Assembly: GCA_050084985.1 (NCBI GenBank)
Contig: JBITNC010000001.1
Coordinates: 114,204,001 to 114,268,000, forward strand
Direction of reading: 5' to 3'
DNA: 64,000 nucleotides
Origin: Nageia nagi
Taxonomy: Eukaryota > Pinophyta
Under the pieces are notes generated by a model, which was not told where the DNA came from, ran no database searches, and was given only the letters and a program-made list of their open reading frames with translations. The translations under genes were made by a program, and so were the position numbers. Within the stretch, counting starts at the first letter, position 1. Every line of letters starts with the position of its first letter. Shown one piece after another: positions 10,514-22,352 of the stretch.

Positions 10514-12941
10514 TCAACATCTATTTGTCTTATGTCCTTTTTGTCTATGATAAGCACAAAATTCATTCTCTCTATACCATTTTTTCTCTTTAGCATCAGG
10601 ATTTTCAGGTTTTATATCAGGTAATGTAATCATACCATTATCACATAACCTTTTAAGTATTTCAGATAATGGTTCTGATAATGGGGTAAAATTTCTTTTA
10701 GGCTTAGGTTCAACATTTCCTTCATTTTTTGAAGCTTGACCAGAATGCTCTGTCATAGCTATTTGATTACTTTGTGGTTGTTTAGTACTATTTTCATGTT
10801 GATTACCTTTTTTGTATTCCTTCTTCTTAAGCTTTAATTCTCCATCTTGAATTTTAACTCTTTCTATAACTACTGCTTGAGCAATAGCTTCTTCAAAAGT
10901 TTTAAGTTGTTGAATTTGGAGAACACTAGCTATTGGTCTTAGACAACTTTGATTAAATAATTTAACCAATTCTTCTTGTGGTATTGTATAAGGCATACTA
11001 GTGAGTATATCCCGCCATCTTGAGATGTAATCTTGTATAGTTTCATCGAAAAATTGTTGTAATCTTGTAAGATCTATAATTGAAGATTTTTCTTTGATAT
11101 TGATTCTAAAGTGTTCAAGGAATTGATTAGCCAATTGTTCGAACGTATATAAACTATCCATAGGCAAGTTATTATACCAATCTAAAGCTTGGCCTGCGAG
11201 TGTCATAGGGAATATACGTAACATTAATGAGTCATCATTAGCTATTTGATAACTAGAAAATGTAAATTTTCTCAGATGTTCTTTTGGATCCTCTCTTCCT
11301 TTGAATGATTCTATCTTAGGAAGTTCAAACCTATGTGGTAATTTCTTTTTCAGAACACTTGGGTGAATAGGCTCATTACAAATGTTCTTATAATTTAACT
11401 TCTTAAGCCCTTGAACATTCATTTCTCGATTCATAAATTCTTTCATAAAATCTTCTAATTCCTTATCAGTTCTACGACCTTGAGTGTGTCTATGATGTCT
11501 TCGAGTATTCGGATCCTTGTCCGAAATTGATCTTGAAGTGCAAGACTCATAGTCAGAAGGAACTTCAAATGGTGGTGAAGGTAATATTTTAAGAGGTGAA
11601 TGACGTTGTGGAATAGGGATTTCAAGAGGCTTTTGGGATATATTTTTTCTATATAAATCTTTTCCTTTGTAATTAGGTTGCCTTATTTGATTTTACATTT
11701 GTTCCACCCAACTCTTAATGGAATCTTGTTTTTGTTTATCGTATAATTTTTGAAGTTCTAGTTCTTTATCCATTTCCTTTTGTAACGAAATAGCTATCTC
11801 TTTATCCATTGCTTCTTATCTGTCTAAGTAGGGGTCTTGATATCTTCGTATTTGACTTCCTTCAGGAGTTTCAGGTCTCAAATTTTTTATTTTTTGATAT
11901 TCTTCCCACTATCTTTGTTTTTCTTTCTCCATACATAGATATTGTTCCCTTTTAATTTTTTCATTTTCTAATTCTTCAAGTTGTAATTCTTTTAAATGAA
12001 GTTGAATTTCCTATTCTCTATGACGTCTTTTCTTTTCTTGTTCTAGGAATTCACTTCTTTCTTTGTTTGCTTGTTCTTGTTTTATGAATCTCCTTTTATC
12101 CCTAAGAAGTTTATCATCCATCTCTTTTATTTTATCCTCCTGTTCTTGTATTTTAATAAATTCGTCAACTTCCTTTAAAAGAGATTGCATCTCCGTGACT
12201 TTTTTAATATCATCAGCATGTATTTCTGTGAATTTTTGACCAACTTTTGTTTTATATAGTTGTCATTCTTTTAGTTCTTCATAGGAAGGTATCTCCTCTA
12301 CGTTGTACTTAGATGTCCTTCTATGTAATCTTCCCTTCGAAGAGTAAGATTTTTCCGTTTATCTTATTGAAGGAGCTCTTTGGGGCAAATTACTCATAGG
12401 TATTGATATTTCATTTTTTCCTAACTCAAAAGATTTATGAGAAAAAGGGTATCCCTCTTTGCAAATTAATGAACTAACCTTTCGACCATCTAATAATAGA
12501 TGTGTGACTTTCATATTTAGCTTTGTATGGTTCAGTTTATGGTACCGCTATGGTTTCAGCCCAAGATTTATCCTCATCAATTTCTAAGTTATCACGCCTT
12601 TGATTTTGTTTTTCAACATCTCCTGGTAAACTAGAAGATGGCTTAGGAATGGCCCTATGATTAGCTAAGTGATGATGAATTTCAATTAACTCTTCATCTA
12701 ACACTTGTATTCTAGCCTTGGTAGTAAGATCTTCTATACTTTTTCTTTGCAATCTAGATTGATCATAACCCCAATCCAAATCTTTACCTTCATAATGAAC
12801 TACCCGTGAATTTGATTCATCTAAAGGAGGTGGCCTCCTAACCGGATACTCTATCAAATCCATATTATCTGAATCTATTTCCTGTATATCAAATGGGTGT
12901 TCTCGCATTTTCTTAGTGATCATACTTCTAGTTTGAACCAT
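10514..12941 (-). pseudogene. Gypsy-1 gag
   Basis: Capsid/nucleocapsid gene. The start is ATG at 12941 (MVQTRSMITKKMREHPFDI), the first Met after the leader. The first 134 aa are open to 12537. A stop-ridden stretch from 12536 to 11447 encodes a long Lys/Glu/Gln-rich, coiled-coil-like region. An open 310-aa block at 10514-11446 holds the gag core (FKGREDPKEHLRKF, GQALDWYNNLP, FEQLANQFLEHF, DYISRWRDI), matching the retrotransposon gag family PF03732. It ends in a Cys/His cluster CAYHRQKGHKTNRC. The long charged N-terminal extension is usual for Tat-like elements. Confidence 0.92.
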
Positions 12942-12944
12942 TTT

Positions 12945-14820
12945 TAGATATCATAAACAAGCATCATAAAAGAGAAACTTTATTTTTATCTTTTATATTA
13001 TGTTTTTGAGAAGAAAATTTAATGCACAAACATCCTATATGCAAAACCTACTTTTAACGATGTGATTATTTTCTTTAATTTTTTCACATATTTTTAATAT
13101 CTGAGTTAAATGAACATTATGAGTTGTTTATTTTATCTTTTTAATTTTTCTAGTTTGTTTTGACTAGTCAAGTGTTAAACAAGGTAGGTTGGGTAATTCT
13201 AAGTAATGTTCACAAGTTTCTATGGCTTGTGGCTTGGTTCTAGAAGAGTCTCCTTTTTTGACTCCTACCTAAAGGAGAGTCACCTTGGTCATTACCTCCA
13301 AGTGTAACTAGCTCTATGGCTTCAAGTGTGTAATGTCAGTAGGTACAAAGAAGTAAGAATTAACGGTTGGTAGTGACATCCAACTTGTTAATGTTCAATT
13401 ATTCCTTTAAGGCCTTATGAAATGCAATTTAAATAAATAAAGTACATTTATGCATACTACCCACCCAAACATTCATGTCCATTTACTTATCTTATCTTAA
13501 TGTGATGCAATCAAAGTTTATTTTAAGTGGACTTGACCTTAATAAACCCCGTTGTTCTTTTTAATTATAATGTGATTCATTATCAAACCTCTTAATGATG
13601 TTCATTAACTCCTTCTAGCTGTGGAAGTTTTATATGTGATAAATTCCCTCTTCTTACTAGTCACAAATCTCTTCGACCTCCAATGGAGTGGTAAGAGAAG
13701 ACTTAGTAAAAAGCCATTAAGTGTAGATAAATTAATAAAGTGAGGTTCAATTACTCCTCCAAGGGTCACCTCCCTTCGACCTCCAATGGAGTGGTAAGGG
13801 CAGACCTCTTCAAGAGTGTTAATGTGAAGTAAATTTCCAAATAAGATGTGAATAAATTTTACCTCTTTCACTTAACTTATTTCTGATCACTTAGGATAGC
13901 TTGAAGTGCAAAAGTGAGAGCATACTTTGTTAAGTGAAAGTCCTTAATGTGTTCGAACCCATCCAATTAATTAACCTTTTAATGTGATTTGTACTACCTA
14001 AAAACTCGATTTATTTCCTTAGGTTCATTCCAAATTAAATGTGATTCATTTACCCCTTCCAATGGTGGAAGTATTATGTGTAGTAAATTGCCTCTTCTTA
14101 CTAATAAGAGGTCATTATGTGAAGATAAATTAAACCAATTAATGATAGTGTGAATGTGCAAGAAAAGAAAAATTAATTACCCCTTTTTATCAAGTCTATT
14201 CTGGTCACCTTATATCGCACGAAGCGCAAAGGGAGAGCATAAGTAGACAAAACAAAAAGTATTAATGTATTTGTAGTGTGATTGTGAAAGAAAAGAAAAA
14301 TTAATTACTCCTTCTTATCAAGTCTATTTTGGTCACCTTAGATCGCATAAAGCACAAAGGGAGACCATAAGTAGACAAGATAAGAAGTATTAATGTGTAC
14401 GTACCCTTCACCCAAAACATGAAAGTAAATACATACCATTATACATAAAATAAATTAATTAAAAGATATGCATTTAACCTTTTCTACCCATTCCTATATG
14501 CATTCTGGGCAAAGAAATCACACTCAAAAGTATCCTTAAATTTATTTTATACATTTTTCATTTTCCAAAAATAGCAAAAAGAGACAAAATGACCTGGAGT
14601 CTGAGTCGCCAACATTTAGACAGTGAACGTTGATGTTTGTATTGAGTCATCGATGTTCTATTACAGTCGTTGGCGTTCGATTCTGATCCCTGGTGTTTCT
14701 GCAATAGAGTTCAAAAAAGCACAGAACCCAAAATTTGAAGTCAGTATTTGGAAAAAATAAATCAGATAATAGAAAGGTAAAAACATTTTAACACAAAACC
14801 TCCCTATCAATAACAGAAGG
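12945..14820 (-). other. Gypsy-1 leader (5' untranslated region)
   Basis: A 1.9 kb non-coding leader between PBS and gag. It is built of diverged subrepeats: a ~103-bp repeat with 'cttcgacctccaatggag' at 13671 and 13774, and a 127-bp repeat (14163-14275 and 14290-14400) with 'agtctatt(c/t)tggtcacctta' and 'gcaaagggaga'. A GC-rich inverted-repeat module array lies at about 14600-14700, close to the PBS. I see no coding sequence. Confidence 0.75.
14163..14400. repeat. 127-bp tandem duplication in the Gypsy-1 leader
   Basis: Two copies, aligned at 'gaaaagaaaaattaatta' (14163 and 14290). They share the run from that motif through 'aagtagacaa' to 'agtattaatgt'. A weaker third relative lies near 13870-13930. 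Confidence 0.85.
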
Positions 14821-14822
14821 GC

Positions 14823-14841
14823 CCTCCTTCTAGCACCAGAA
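14823..14841 (-). other. Gypsy-1 primer-binding site
   Basis: Immediately inside the 5' LTR the minus strand reads TTCTGGTGCTAGAAGGAGGG. The block after the short spacer starts TGG, as expected for pairing to the CCA end of a tRNA. Similar 'TGGCGCTAGAAGGAGGG' primer sites occur in other plant Gypsy elements (from memory). I cannot name the tRNA with confidence. Confidence 0.7.
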
Positions 14842-15678
14842 TGTTGCAGTGAAAATGGAGCTAGAATGTAGAATAACATACACTAAAATTATTCTTCAAT
14901 CTTCACTGAACCTCAAATAATATGAAATAGATATACATGTTGTTATTGCAAATTGCTATTGATATTCAATTCAAACTACAATATGCCCTTAGAAGGGACT
15001 TTTTACAAATGCCATTGCCAAAATAAGAATGTTAGATCTTCATTATTTTTGGATTTGCTTGCCTCTCTCCTTGATGTGAACAACCTGTAAATCCTACACA
15101 CATGCAAGAGACAATAACATCAAAGCATCTATGTATGATAATGTAATAAATTGAAACTAGCATAAAACAATAAAAAGGTATGAGCTCACAAGATTTTGGC
15201 AGCATTAACCTACTTCAAACTTGGGTTCAGTTAGGTTCCTTTTGATTGATATATTAGCTTGTATTTATAGATTTTTAGGTGAGATGTTCCAATGCGGGTA
15301 AGGGGAAATGAAAAGCCACTGTATGTTGTAACTGACCCCCTTCTAGCCACATCATCTTGGAAGAATGAATCATTTCAGCTTCCTTTTGGTTTTTTGTTCA
15401 GCTGTTACAGAATCATCGATGTTTGTAATGCGAACATCGTCGACTGGATCAAAACGTTGATGATTCAAGGTGAACACCAATGACTGGTTAACAATATTAA
15501 AAATGACCGCCTAATAGTCAAATTTTATCGAAAAGGGGTTATATGACCACTCATTTAGCATGTGTTCGATGAGAGCTATCCAATAATGGAGTTTTTAAGC
15601 TTGTTTGAGGCTTGTATAAATAGTTATGATTATTTCAATGTTTACTAAGTTAAAGAGGGACATTTTTAGGTGTCTACA
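14842..15678 (-). repeat. Gypsy-1 5' LTR (complete, 837 bp)
   Basis: Plus-strand bounds are TGTTGCAG at 14842 and GTCTACA ending at 15678, so on the sense strand it runs TGTAGACACC to CAACA. The right 571 bp match 1-571. A TATA-like CTATAAATAC in sense lies near 15262-15271. It contains the same two GC-rich modules as the left LTR (about 15415-15475), though both have drifted. Confidence 0.92.
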
Positions 15679-15689
15679 ATAATGTAAAG

Positions 15690-15964
15690 ATTATCTTTCA
15701 CTGAATCTTTCACCAAAGTGGTAAGTCCCTTTTTCATGACTAAGAGTGTGAGTTAAATTCAAAAGAGTAACCTTTCCTTATAACTTGAATTATAGAAAGA
15801 AGATTTATATTGAGTTTAGGCATATAAAATACATTCTCAAAAATCTTTCCTTGCAACCACACACTCCCAATACCTTGAACTTCAAGCAATGAATTATCAC
15901 CTATGACAACTACATCTTTTTTATACTTATGAAATTTTTCAAACTTATCTTTTTTGAAACACAT
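15690..15964 (-). pseudogene. Copia-A pol start (protease / gag-pre-integrase region)
   Basis: An open 74-aa block at 15740-15964 contains VVVIGDNSLLEVQGIGSVWL, NVFYMPKLNINLLSI and KGYSFEF. These match the linker between the Copia protease and the gag-pre-integrase domain (typically 'GDNS..V.G.G.V', 'L.YVP.L..NLLS'). The frame continues degenerately to the Gypsy-1 insertion at 15678. The canonical protease DSG motif is upstream in stop-ridden sequence and not visible. Confidence 0.85.
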
Positions 15965-16019
15965 GTGATTAGTGGATTAAAAATCAACAATCCAATAATT
16001 TTACAAAGTGCAAGATAGA

Positions 16020-16929
16020 GGAAAAAGTAATAATATAAGAAAAATTATTGTTCTTCTTCTTATTATTAAATTTTTTTAGTTTTTTAGATTTTTTTTCACC
16101 TTGTTCTTTCTTTTTCTTGTAGCAATTAGCTTCTTTATGACCATAGATGTCACAAAAATTATAATTTCCATCAAATTTGGATTTGGTTTTATTTGACTTA
16201 TCATGATCATAATTCTTCTTGTTTCCACCATTCTTGAAGTTCTTCTTAGGAGCATGAGAACCCTTCTTTTGATTATGGTTCTTCTTTTGAAGTTAGGCTT
16301 CATTGATCCTAGTGCCACAAAAGGTTCCTTATGAGTGGTGATCAATGCTTTATTGTTAAGTATTTTCTCATGTTTTAAGAGAAGCCTTGACATATTTTCC
16401 AAGGAGAACACTTCTTTCTTATTATCAAGCATAGTTTTAATAACAATCATTAAGTGGTTAAATTTAGCAAAAAGGCTTTAAAAGATAATGAAAATAAAAA
16501 ACTCATGTTGATCCAATTGTAACTACACCCCATAAGCTAAGTCCTAAGGTCAATAACATTATTCAAATATATTACCACACTTTCTTTTTTCTCTTGATGT
16601 GATTGTCGTACCTTTTAAAGAATGGTAAACCTCTTAGAGGCTTTGGTTTCAAGGTAGATACTCTTTAGTTTATCCCAAGCTTCTTTTGCAGATTTTGAAG
16701 AAGATATCATAAGGAGAATCTCTTATGAAACTACATGAAAGATCATAGATGTTGCCAAATCATTCTTTGTATTATAAGCTTCAAATTCCTTCTCCCCTAA
16801 TGGAGCAACTTGGTTTTTATTAACAATCAACCAAATTTTCTATACTTGAAGTTTTGCTTTCATCCTAGGTTCTCAAATACCAAAGTTGGAACCATCTAGG
16901 ATATGCTTGGGTTTAAACGAGTCTCCCAT
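16020..16929 (-). pseudogene. Copia-A gag (UBN2 / retrotran_gag type)
   Basis: Nucleocapsid gene of a Copia element. The ATG at 16929 gives MGDSFKPKHILDGSNFGI, then a TGA where family members have Trp (NF.IW..RM). Around 16600-16720 the minus strand reads SAKEAWDKLKSIYLETKASK, a hallmark of the Copia gag domain. The open block 16076-16450 covers the Leu-rich region and basic tail. A shortened zinc knuckle, FCDIYGHKEANC, lies near 16120 in a neighbouring frame and lacks the second Cys. Several frameshifts make it inactive. Confidence 0.85.
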
Positions 16930-19430
16930 TTCTACAAAAAATATGAAGGATAAAAATAATGTAAGCATACATGTTGAGTTTAAAAATATTAATTATACAA
17001 ATACATGTTTTAACCAATCAATAAATCAAAATGCTTAAGTTGTTAACAAGAATAATAATCATCCATCCAACATTTTTATCATAAAGTATAATCATAAAGA
17101 TGGAAGTGTTGAGGCTTGTTTTCTTGTATAAAAATTAGGCATTCACTTAGATGCTTGCAAGGAGCCTGAGTCCTACCAATTCTCAATTAGTTCATCTTAG
17201 GCAGCAATATACTCTCACAAGGAGAAGTACTATCTATTTTCCAAGGTTGTGACATATGTTGGATTTACCAAATTAATTATCTTAATTAAGTTTTTTTTTC
17301 TCCTAGTTTATCAAGATAATCCCTGAATAGATGGATGGACATATGGTATCACTACACACATGGTTGTCCACCTATATGGAGTTAAATATAGACTAACAAA
17401 GGAAATAGAGGAAATTAAGAAGTACAAACTTTTCATCACTTGGGTCTTCAGATTAAAAGGCTCTATTCTTTTTTATCCTCACCTCATGGCTCACTAAACA
17501 AGTCATGTTGCGGAATAAATATGTGGATATGTTCATTTTAGGGGAGTCATTTTCAATGTTTATGTACTTTGTATATAAAGTAAAAGTGTAAAACAATAAA
17601 ATGCTTTAAACATGAAACTACATCCAACATTATCCATAAGTATGAGCCAAAGATTCCAATGGGTTTTGTTACAACCCCTAATGGATCTCTTTACAAAAGT
17701 TCATTAATTTTCATTAATTTTAAGTAACAATAAATGAGCCTAAGAGTCTAATGGGTTTTGTTACAACCCTTAATGGATCTCTATACAAAGGGTCATTGTC
17801 AAAAAATGAGGAATTCTCCTCCTTATTACCTAAAAAATAGACTTAAAATAATTCCTTATTTGCAATTTAACATAAAATTCATAAGCAAGTATTTAAGTGA
17901 ACTTTTATCCATCCACATGTATAAGGAGTAAATAATAAAACATCCAAATGTTTATCCATTTAGCAATATGTATTATGATAAAATATAATGCAATAACAAA
18001 TTATCCATCCACATGTGAGCATAGCAATAATCATGTATTAAGACAAAAATATTTTTAATCCATGCATACATAATTAATCCACGTATAATTAACATTAACC
18101 CATATATAATTAATTAACATTAATTTATGCATTAAAAAATTAACATTAACCTATGCATCAACATTAATCTACCTTATTATCTTAAGTACATGATGAAAAA
18201 AAATTCCTTAAAATAGCTTGCACTTAGAAAATAGCAAATTTAGCATTTACTTAAAAACTCATACTTAAAAAAAACCTTTTCCAAAAAAAATATCACCTTT
18301 ATTTAAAAAAAAAAACTTCTAAAAATACTTGCCCTTCTAAAAAAACCAAAGCCCCCTCTTTTTTAAAAAAAAAAATGTCTCCATTTAAAAAATGCCTTAC
18401 ACCCTTTATTTGAAAAAAAACTTTCCTTTAAAATAATGCCCCTTTGTAATTATTAAAAGCACTTGCTTTTATTTTTTTTAAATATTATATACATATATAT
18501 ATATATATATATAATAGTTACTTATAAATATAACTATTGTAGGGGTTCAAGCAAGAGGGATCACATTGTAGGCTACATGTTAGGGAGGTCAACTAAGGGA
18601 GGAGCTAATGGGCAGCATCATCATTGGTGACAGAGGGTAGCAGGATGGTCGATTAGAGGCCACACAGAGTGGTAAGGTGGATAAGGAGAGTAGAGGGAGG
18701 GTTGGCTGCACCCTACTAAGTGCTTCACCCCTTGGGGGTTTGTAGCACCCTATTGGGCACACTACCCCTTAGGGATTAGTCGCACCTTGCTAGGCGCATT
18801 ACCCCTTGGGGGCAAGCTGCATCATGCTAGGCACACTGCCCAAAAAAACTTAAAATTTTAAACTATTATTTTATTTTTTAAAAGATTTAAAATTTAAAAA
18901 AATAACAGAAAAAATAAAATAATTTTTTTAAAAAAACTATTTTAAAACTTTTAAAAAAACTATAAAACTATAACATATATATAATATAAAACCCTATAAC
19001 AAACTTGTATGCATGTAAATTTATTTTACAAACTTAATACAATTATAAAACAAATTTGTAATAATAATCCATTATTGCAATATTTATGCATAGTTACACC
19101 ACCACTTGTAATCATATATTATTGATACACATATTTTATTCTTTAAAAAATTGTAATTAACAAACATTGTTGGTAAATAATAATGCATAGCATAAAAATT
19201 GAACTAACATGTTAGTATTGCAAAATGACAACAATGTATTATCTACTTTCATCAAATTTTGCTAAGCTTATACTTATCATCAAGGAACCAATATGGTTAA
19301 TATTAAAAGCAAAATTTGACAAAGATCAAAGTAGGAGGAATATTACACCTTCAAACTCTTTTACCTCAACAAAATAGATGGAGAGAAAGAGGAAGGACCT
19401 TCAAGGATGTTAAAGAGGAGCCTCCAAATG
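16930..19430 (-). other. Copia-A leader, very AT-rich
   Basis: No coding motif. There are duplicated short blocks ('gagcc(t)aa(g)ag..cc/taatgggttttgttacaacc' near 17646 and 17737), long A/T homopolymer runs at 18180-18480 and 18850-18990, a (TA)n tract at about 18486-18514 and a GC-rich 37-bp repeat array. At 17257 'tgttggatttacc' resembles a Copia LTR start, but I could not find a partner. Confidence 0.5.
18708..18846. repeat. 37-bp GC-rich tandem array
   Basis: Four units starting at 18708, 18745, 18782 and 18819, each beginning GCACC/GCATC and containing 'taggcgcattaccccttggggg'-like sequence with self-complementary CCCC..GGGG. It stands out sharply from the surrounding A/T-rich DNA. Confidence 0.9.
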
Positions 19431-19444
19431 TGGCTCTGATACCA
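19431..19444 (-). other. Copia-A primer-binding site
   Basis: On the minus strand this is TGGTATCAGAGCCA, the standard plant Copia PBS complementary to the 3' end of initiator tRNA-Met. Two bases separate it from the LTR. Confidence 0.93.
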
Positions 19445-19446
19445 CT

Positions 19447-19888
19447 TGATAAAATTAACCCTTTCTGAATTAATCTCTAGTTTACCAAGATCTCAAGAAG
19501 GCACTTACAACATCAACACTATAACATAATAAGACAAGTCAATATCACAAATAACACAAGATATAAAGTGGTTCCTCCCTCCTTGAGAGTACATCCACTA
19601 ACTAAAATATTCTTATTCTTAAGGACCTCTATTACAAAATCTCTCTTCTCTCCAAACCCTAAATCACAATAATTTCATTACAATGAGAGGAGGGTACCTC
19701 TCTATTTATAAGAAGAAACCTACACTTTAACCCAAGGGTACGGTTAAAGGTGTTTCTATATTTAATTCTCTTTCTAAATTTATTCTTCTTTTTATTTTTA
19801 TTCCCTTAATGCTTTAAGGTATCTAAAGATACTTTAAGCATTAAGTGAATTTACATTAAAGAGAAATATTAAACAATATTACATTACA
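19447..19888 (-). repeat. Copia-A 5' LTR (right bound tentative)
   Basis: The left bound TGATAAAATT at 19447 abuts the PBS. The right bound at 19888 (ACATTACA, sense start TGTAATGTAA) is chosen from the TG...CA rule only. A sense TATA box TTATAAATAGAGAGG lies at about 19700-19714. Without the second LTR the right end is unproven. Confidence 0.6.
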
Positions 19889-20235
19889 AATTCTTATAAC
19901 TTCTTATTGTGAAATACTCCAAATTTAAGCCTATTTTTCTCTTATAAAAATGAAAAAATGTGGAAGTGTTCAAGTATAAGAATCATGGAGATTTGGAGTG
20001 TGGTTTTATGTGTGTTTTAGAGCTATGGTGTTTGTGTGAATGTGAGAAGAGGTGTTGAAATACTATGGAGGTCATTGTACACCATGTCACCCACTGATTG
20101 GAGGGAGCTTTTTTTATTGGATGTATCCCACATCAAGTGAACCATGGTAATTGTTTTATTTCTAAATCTTCAAGTAGCAAGTATTTAATTTAATTAAGTG
20201 TGAATTCATCCTCATGAAGGATTAAAGTTAAAATT
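19889..20235. other. Unassigned stretch
   Basis: No coding motif, repeat or element end recognised. It includes the outer flank of Copia-A; no target duplication can be tested. Confidence 0.4.
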
Positions 20236-20239
20236 TAGT

Positions 20240-21456
20240 CTTTTAAATTATGGATCACTAAGAGACTGAGACAAAGCAAGTTGCGGAGTCTAAACCCTAA
20301 GAGGTAAAAGAGCTACAAGAGGTATAAGTGACCACAGAGCTGAAGAGGAGACTTATAAGGCTAAGAATTAGGCTAATTCTTCAATAATAAGAGTCAATCC
20401 TAGAAGTTGATTTAGGAATTGGGGAGAAATTTGATGGGCAACAGGAAAGCCCACTATAGGAATGTATGGAGCCACTAGATAAGGTAAGACCAATAGGGGA
20501 GAAAGGTGTATTAGAAAGGACTAGAAGAAAAATTAGGAAAATGGGAGAGGTTTGGAATACAAGAATACCCTCCCAAGGGAAGCTAATACTCCTAAAGGAT
20601 CCATACCAAATACAGATAGGAAGGTAGCTATAGAGGAGTTGATGATAAAAGAAAATACCATTGGAGAATAAACATAGACCTTTTTTGAAATAGCACAAAT
20701 TGCTAAATAGGTATCAGAGATGATGGAGTACACCATAGGTGAATTGAAAAAGGAGATTATGCATGTTGGAGAAGGTAAGAGAAAAAAGAAAGTCCCTTTG
20801 ATAGTTAGGAGTACACTGTAAAATGTAACCCAACTCTATCCAAGAAGAATGCAACAAAGAAAATAGAGGAAAATAAGGAAACATAAAAAATACTTATGAA
20901 AACTTTAGCAATATTAGTGTCAAGAGAGATAAGGAGTAAGACTAAAAGCTGAGTTAAAAGTGTCAAAATGTTTGAGGAAATAAAAGGGATGGATCCCAAA
21001 ATGACTAGCGAAAAAATAAAGCCCATGAAAAAGTTATCTCAAAACCCTCAAAGGAGGAAGGGGAAAAAGGAGCAAGAGTGTTTATGGGAGGGCTATGGTA
21101 TATCAAAAGGAATTCATGTAATCAAACTCAAGGAGAAAATTTCTTCAAAAGAATTTAATATTATGGAGATAGATAAATTGCTAAGGATGAGCCCATGTTG
21201 CAACAAAGATGAGGATCCAAAGATAAAAAGAGATATGAGTGCCAATGAGGTAACTAAAGAAGAGATCCAAAGGGATGAGATTGAAGGATACTTGAGGGTT
21301 AAGGACAAGAAAAAGGAAGTGATAGTAGTGGAAGTACAAACAAGGAAAATTTTGAGTACCAAAATTCACAATGAGATACTAGTTGAAGCAACTTGCATGA
21401 GGGGTGAATGCAATCCAAAATATGATGAGATAGGGCTGATTCCAAGCTTCAAATAA
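20240..21456 (+). pseudogene. Broken gene for an unknown charged protein
   Basis: The plus strand is purine-rich and reads as Lys/Glu-rich protein across at least three frames. Near 20240-20600 it reads EKGVLERTRRKIRKMGEVWN and IPSQGKLILLKDPYQIQI. After a frame change near 20620 comes KVAIEELMIKENTIGE, then EMMEYTIGELKKEIMHVGEG. The only long open part is 20968-21456 (162 aa), starting MFEEIKGMDPKMTSEKIKP and ending at TAA 21454. I recognise no domain. It is followed by T-rich then A-rich sequence (21580-21930) that could be the 3' tail of a processed or LINE-type insertion, but no RT is present. It could be a host gene fragment or an element accessory ORF. Confidence 0.4.
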
Positions 21457-22189
21457 GTAACATTGAAGAAGACATAAAATAGATTCTACAAGAACAACTA
21501 TAAGAAGTAACAATTCTTGATTGAGTTGTAAATACTTATGCTAAAGAGAAGAATGAAACATAAGATCTAGGAGTTTTTTAGAGTTTTTTGGTAACTAGTA
21601 GCCTCTTTTTTTGGAAAGTAAACAAGTTTGATTTCCTTTGGACACTTTTTTGGAACATGGTTTTACAAATTTATAGTTAAAAATTATAAAAATTTTGTAG
21701 CTTATTTTTTATTTTAAAAAAGGCTTTCGATAAGTATCTATTATAAGTATAGGAATGATAATGGTCTTGCATAGAGATTATATTGTTTGTAGCATACTGG
21801 TTAGTTGCAAATTTCAAAACCTAGCTTTTCTTCTAATGTAAATATTTTTGAAGATCCTTATAAACTTCACATTTTTTTTAAATAATACAAAATTATCCCA
21901 TCAATAAAAAAAAATAAAAAAATAACCATCCTTGTCTTGATGTATCAACATAATGCTTGACACTTTCCAACTAACAATATTTGTCAATCACTTACCAATA
22001 CAAACCCTTAGTGCCACCTAACATTTGATGATGGAAGAGTAACTGTCATTTATTATATGAAGGTTAAGTGACTTATGTAGTTATAAAGTTTCCCTAGAAC
22101 CCAAATTTGATGTGCTACATGTATTCTACCAACATTGTAATATTTCTTCTAGAGATCTAATTTCATATTAATCCTCTAATTCAATCATT
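21457..22189. other. A/T-rich spacer
   Basis: Ends of the charged-protein pseudogene, an A-rich tract at about 21895-21930, then sequence that may be the badly decayed start of the Gypsy-2 RNase H region (weak hint 'SYKVSLEPKFDVLH' near 22080-22120). Nothing else is supported. Confidence 0.4.
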
Positions 22190-22352
22190 CAAGCATTGTT
22201 GGGTCATGTTGCTATAAGAATTTGATCTCATTTTAATGAATAAAAAGTTAACAAAAGGATAATTTATTATATATTTCATAGAAAATACTTCATATAATAA
22301 CACCAACTCCTTATATAAAGAATTCTCAAGTGAGTGTACAATTTTTGCATAA
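22190..22352 (+). pseudogene. Gypsy-2 pol, RNase H 5' segment
   Basis: In frame with the RNase H block beyond CACTA-2, the plus strand reads EFDLILMNKKLTKG, then FIIYFIENTS and LYKEFSSECTIFA. This matches the connection between the RT-linked RNase H and the second RNase H of Tat/Athila elements (typical pattern '.EFD..Y..QK.IKGQ.IADFLA...'). When CACTA-2 and one TAA are removed, the same frame runs directly into NLFFDGST at 25970. That continuity is my main evidence. Confidence 0.7.

Larger units (their letters stand above)
1..15678 (-). mobile_element. Gypsy-1: near-complete Ty3/Gypsy (Tat-like) LTR retrotransposon
   Basis: The element lies on the minus strand, with its 5' LTR on the right (14842-15678) and its 3' LTR on the left (1-571, cut by the window edge). 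In sense order it has a PBS, a 1.9 kb leader, gag, aspartic protease, a linker, RT, RNase H, integrase with a GPY-type C-terminus, a non-coding region, an antisense gene and a PPT. Gene order RT-RH-IN defines Ty3/Gypsy. The long gag, the DMPGIDP-type linker before RT and the extra antisense ORF after pol suggest the Tat (Ogre/Retand-like) clade. Every coding block carries stop codons or frame breaks, so it is not autonomous now. A hand count gives about 40 differences over 571 aligned LTR bases (about 7%, mostly transitions). It is inserted in Copia-A; the five bases after the right LTR are ataat, and the matching left target duplication lies outside the window. Confidence 0.95.
15679..19888 (-). 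mobile_element. Copia-A: 5' part of a Ty1/Copia element, host of Gypsy-1
   Basis: On the minus strand from the right there is an LTR, a tRNA-Met-type PBS, a leader, a gag of the Copia type and the start of pol. It then stops at 15678 where Gypsy-1 is inserted. The rest of pol and the 3' LTR should lie left of position 1. The leader is unusually long (about 2.5 kb), so it may itself hold a further insertion; I could not define one. Confidence 0.8.

Noticed and set aside
17257-17330. TGTTGG start as a nested LTR inside the Copia-A leader
   Set aside because: No second copy, PBS or PPT found. Slight likeness to the Copia-A LTR edge is within what AT-rich DNA gives.
20230-21930. LINE element
   Set aside because: The A-rich end and preceding ORF suggested it, but no endonuclease or RT motif was found in any frame and no target duplication is evident.
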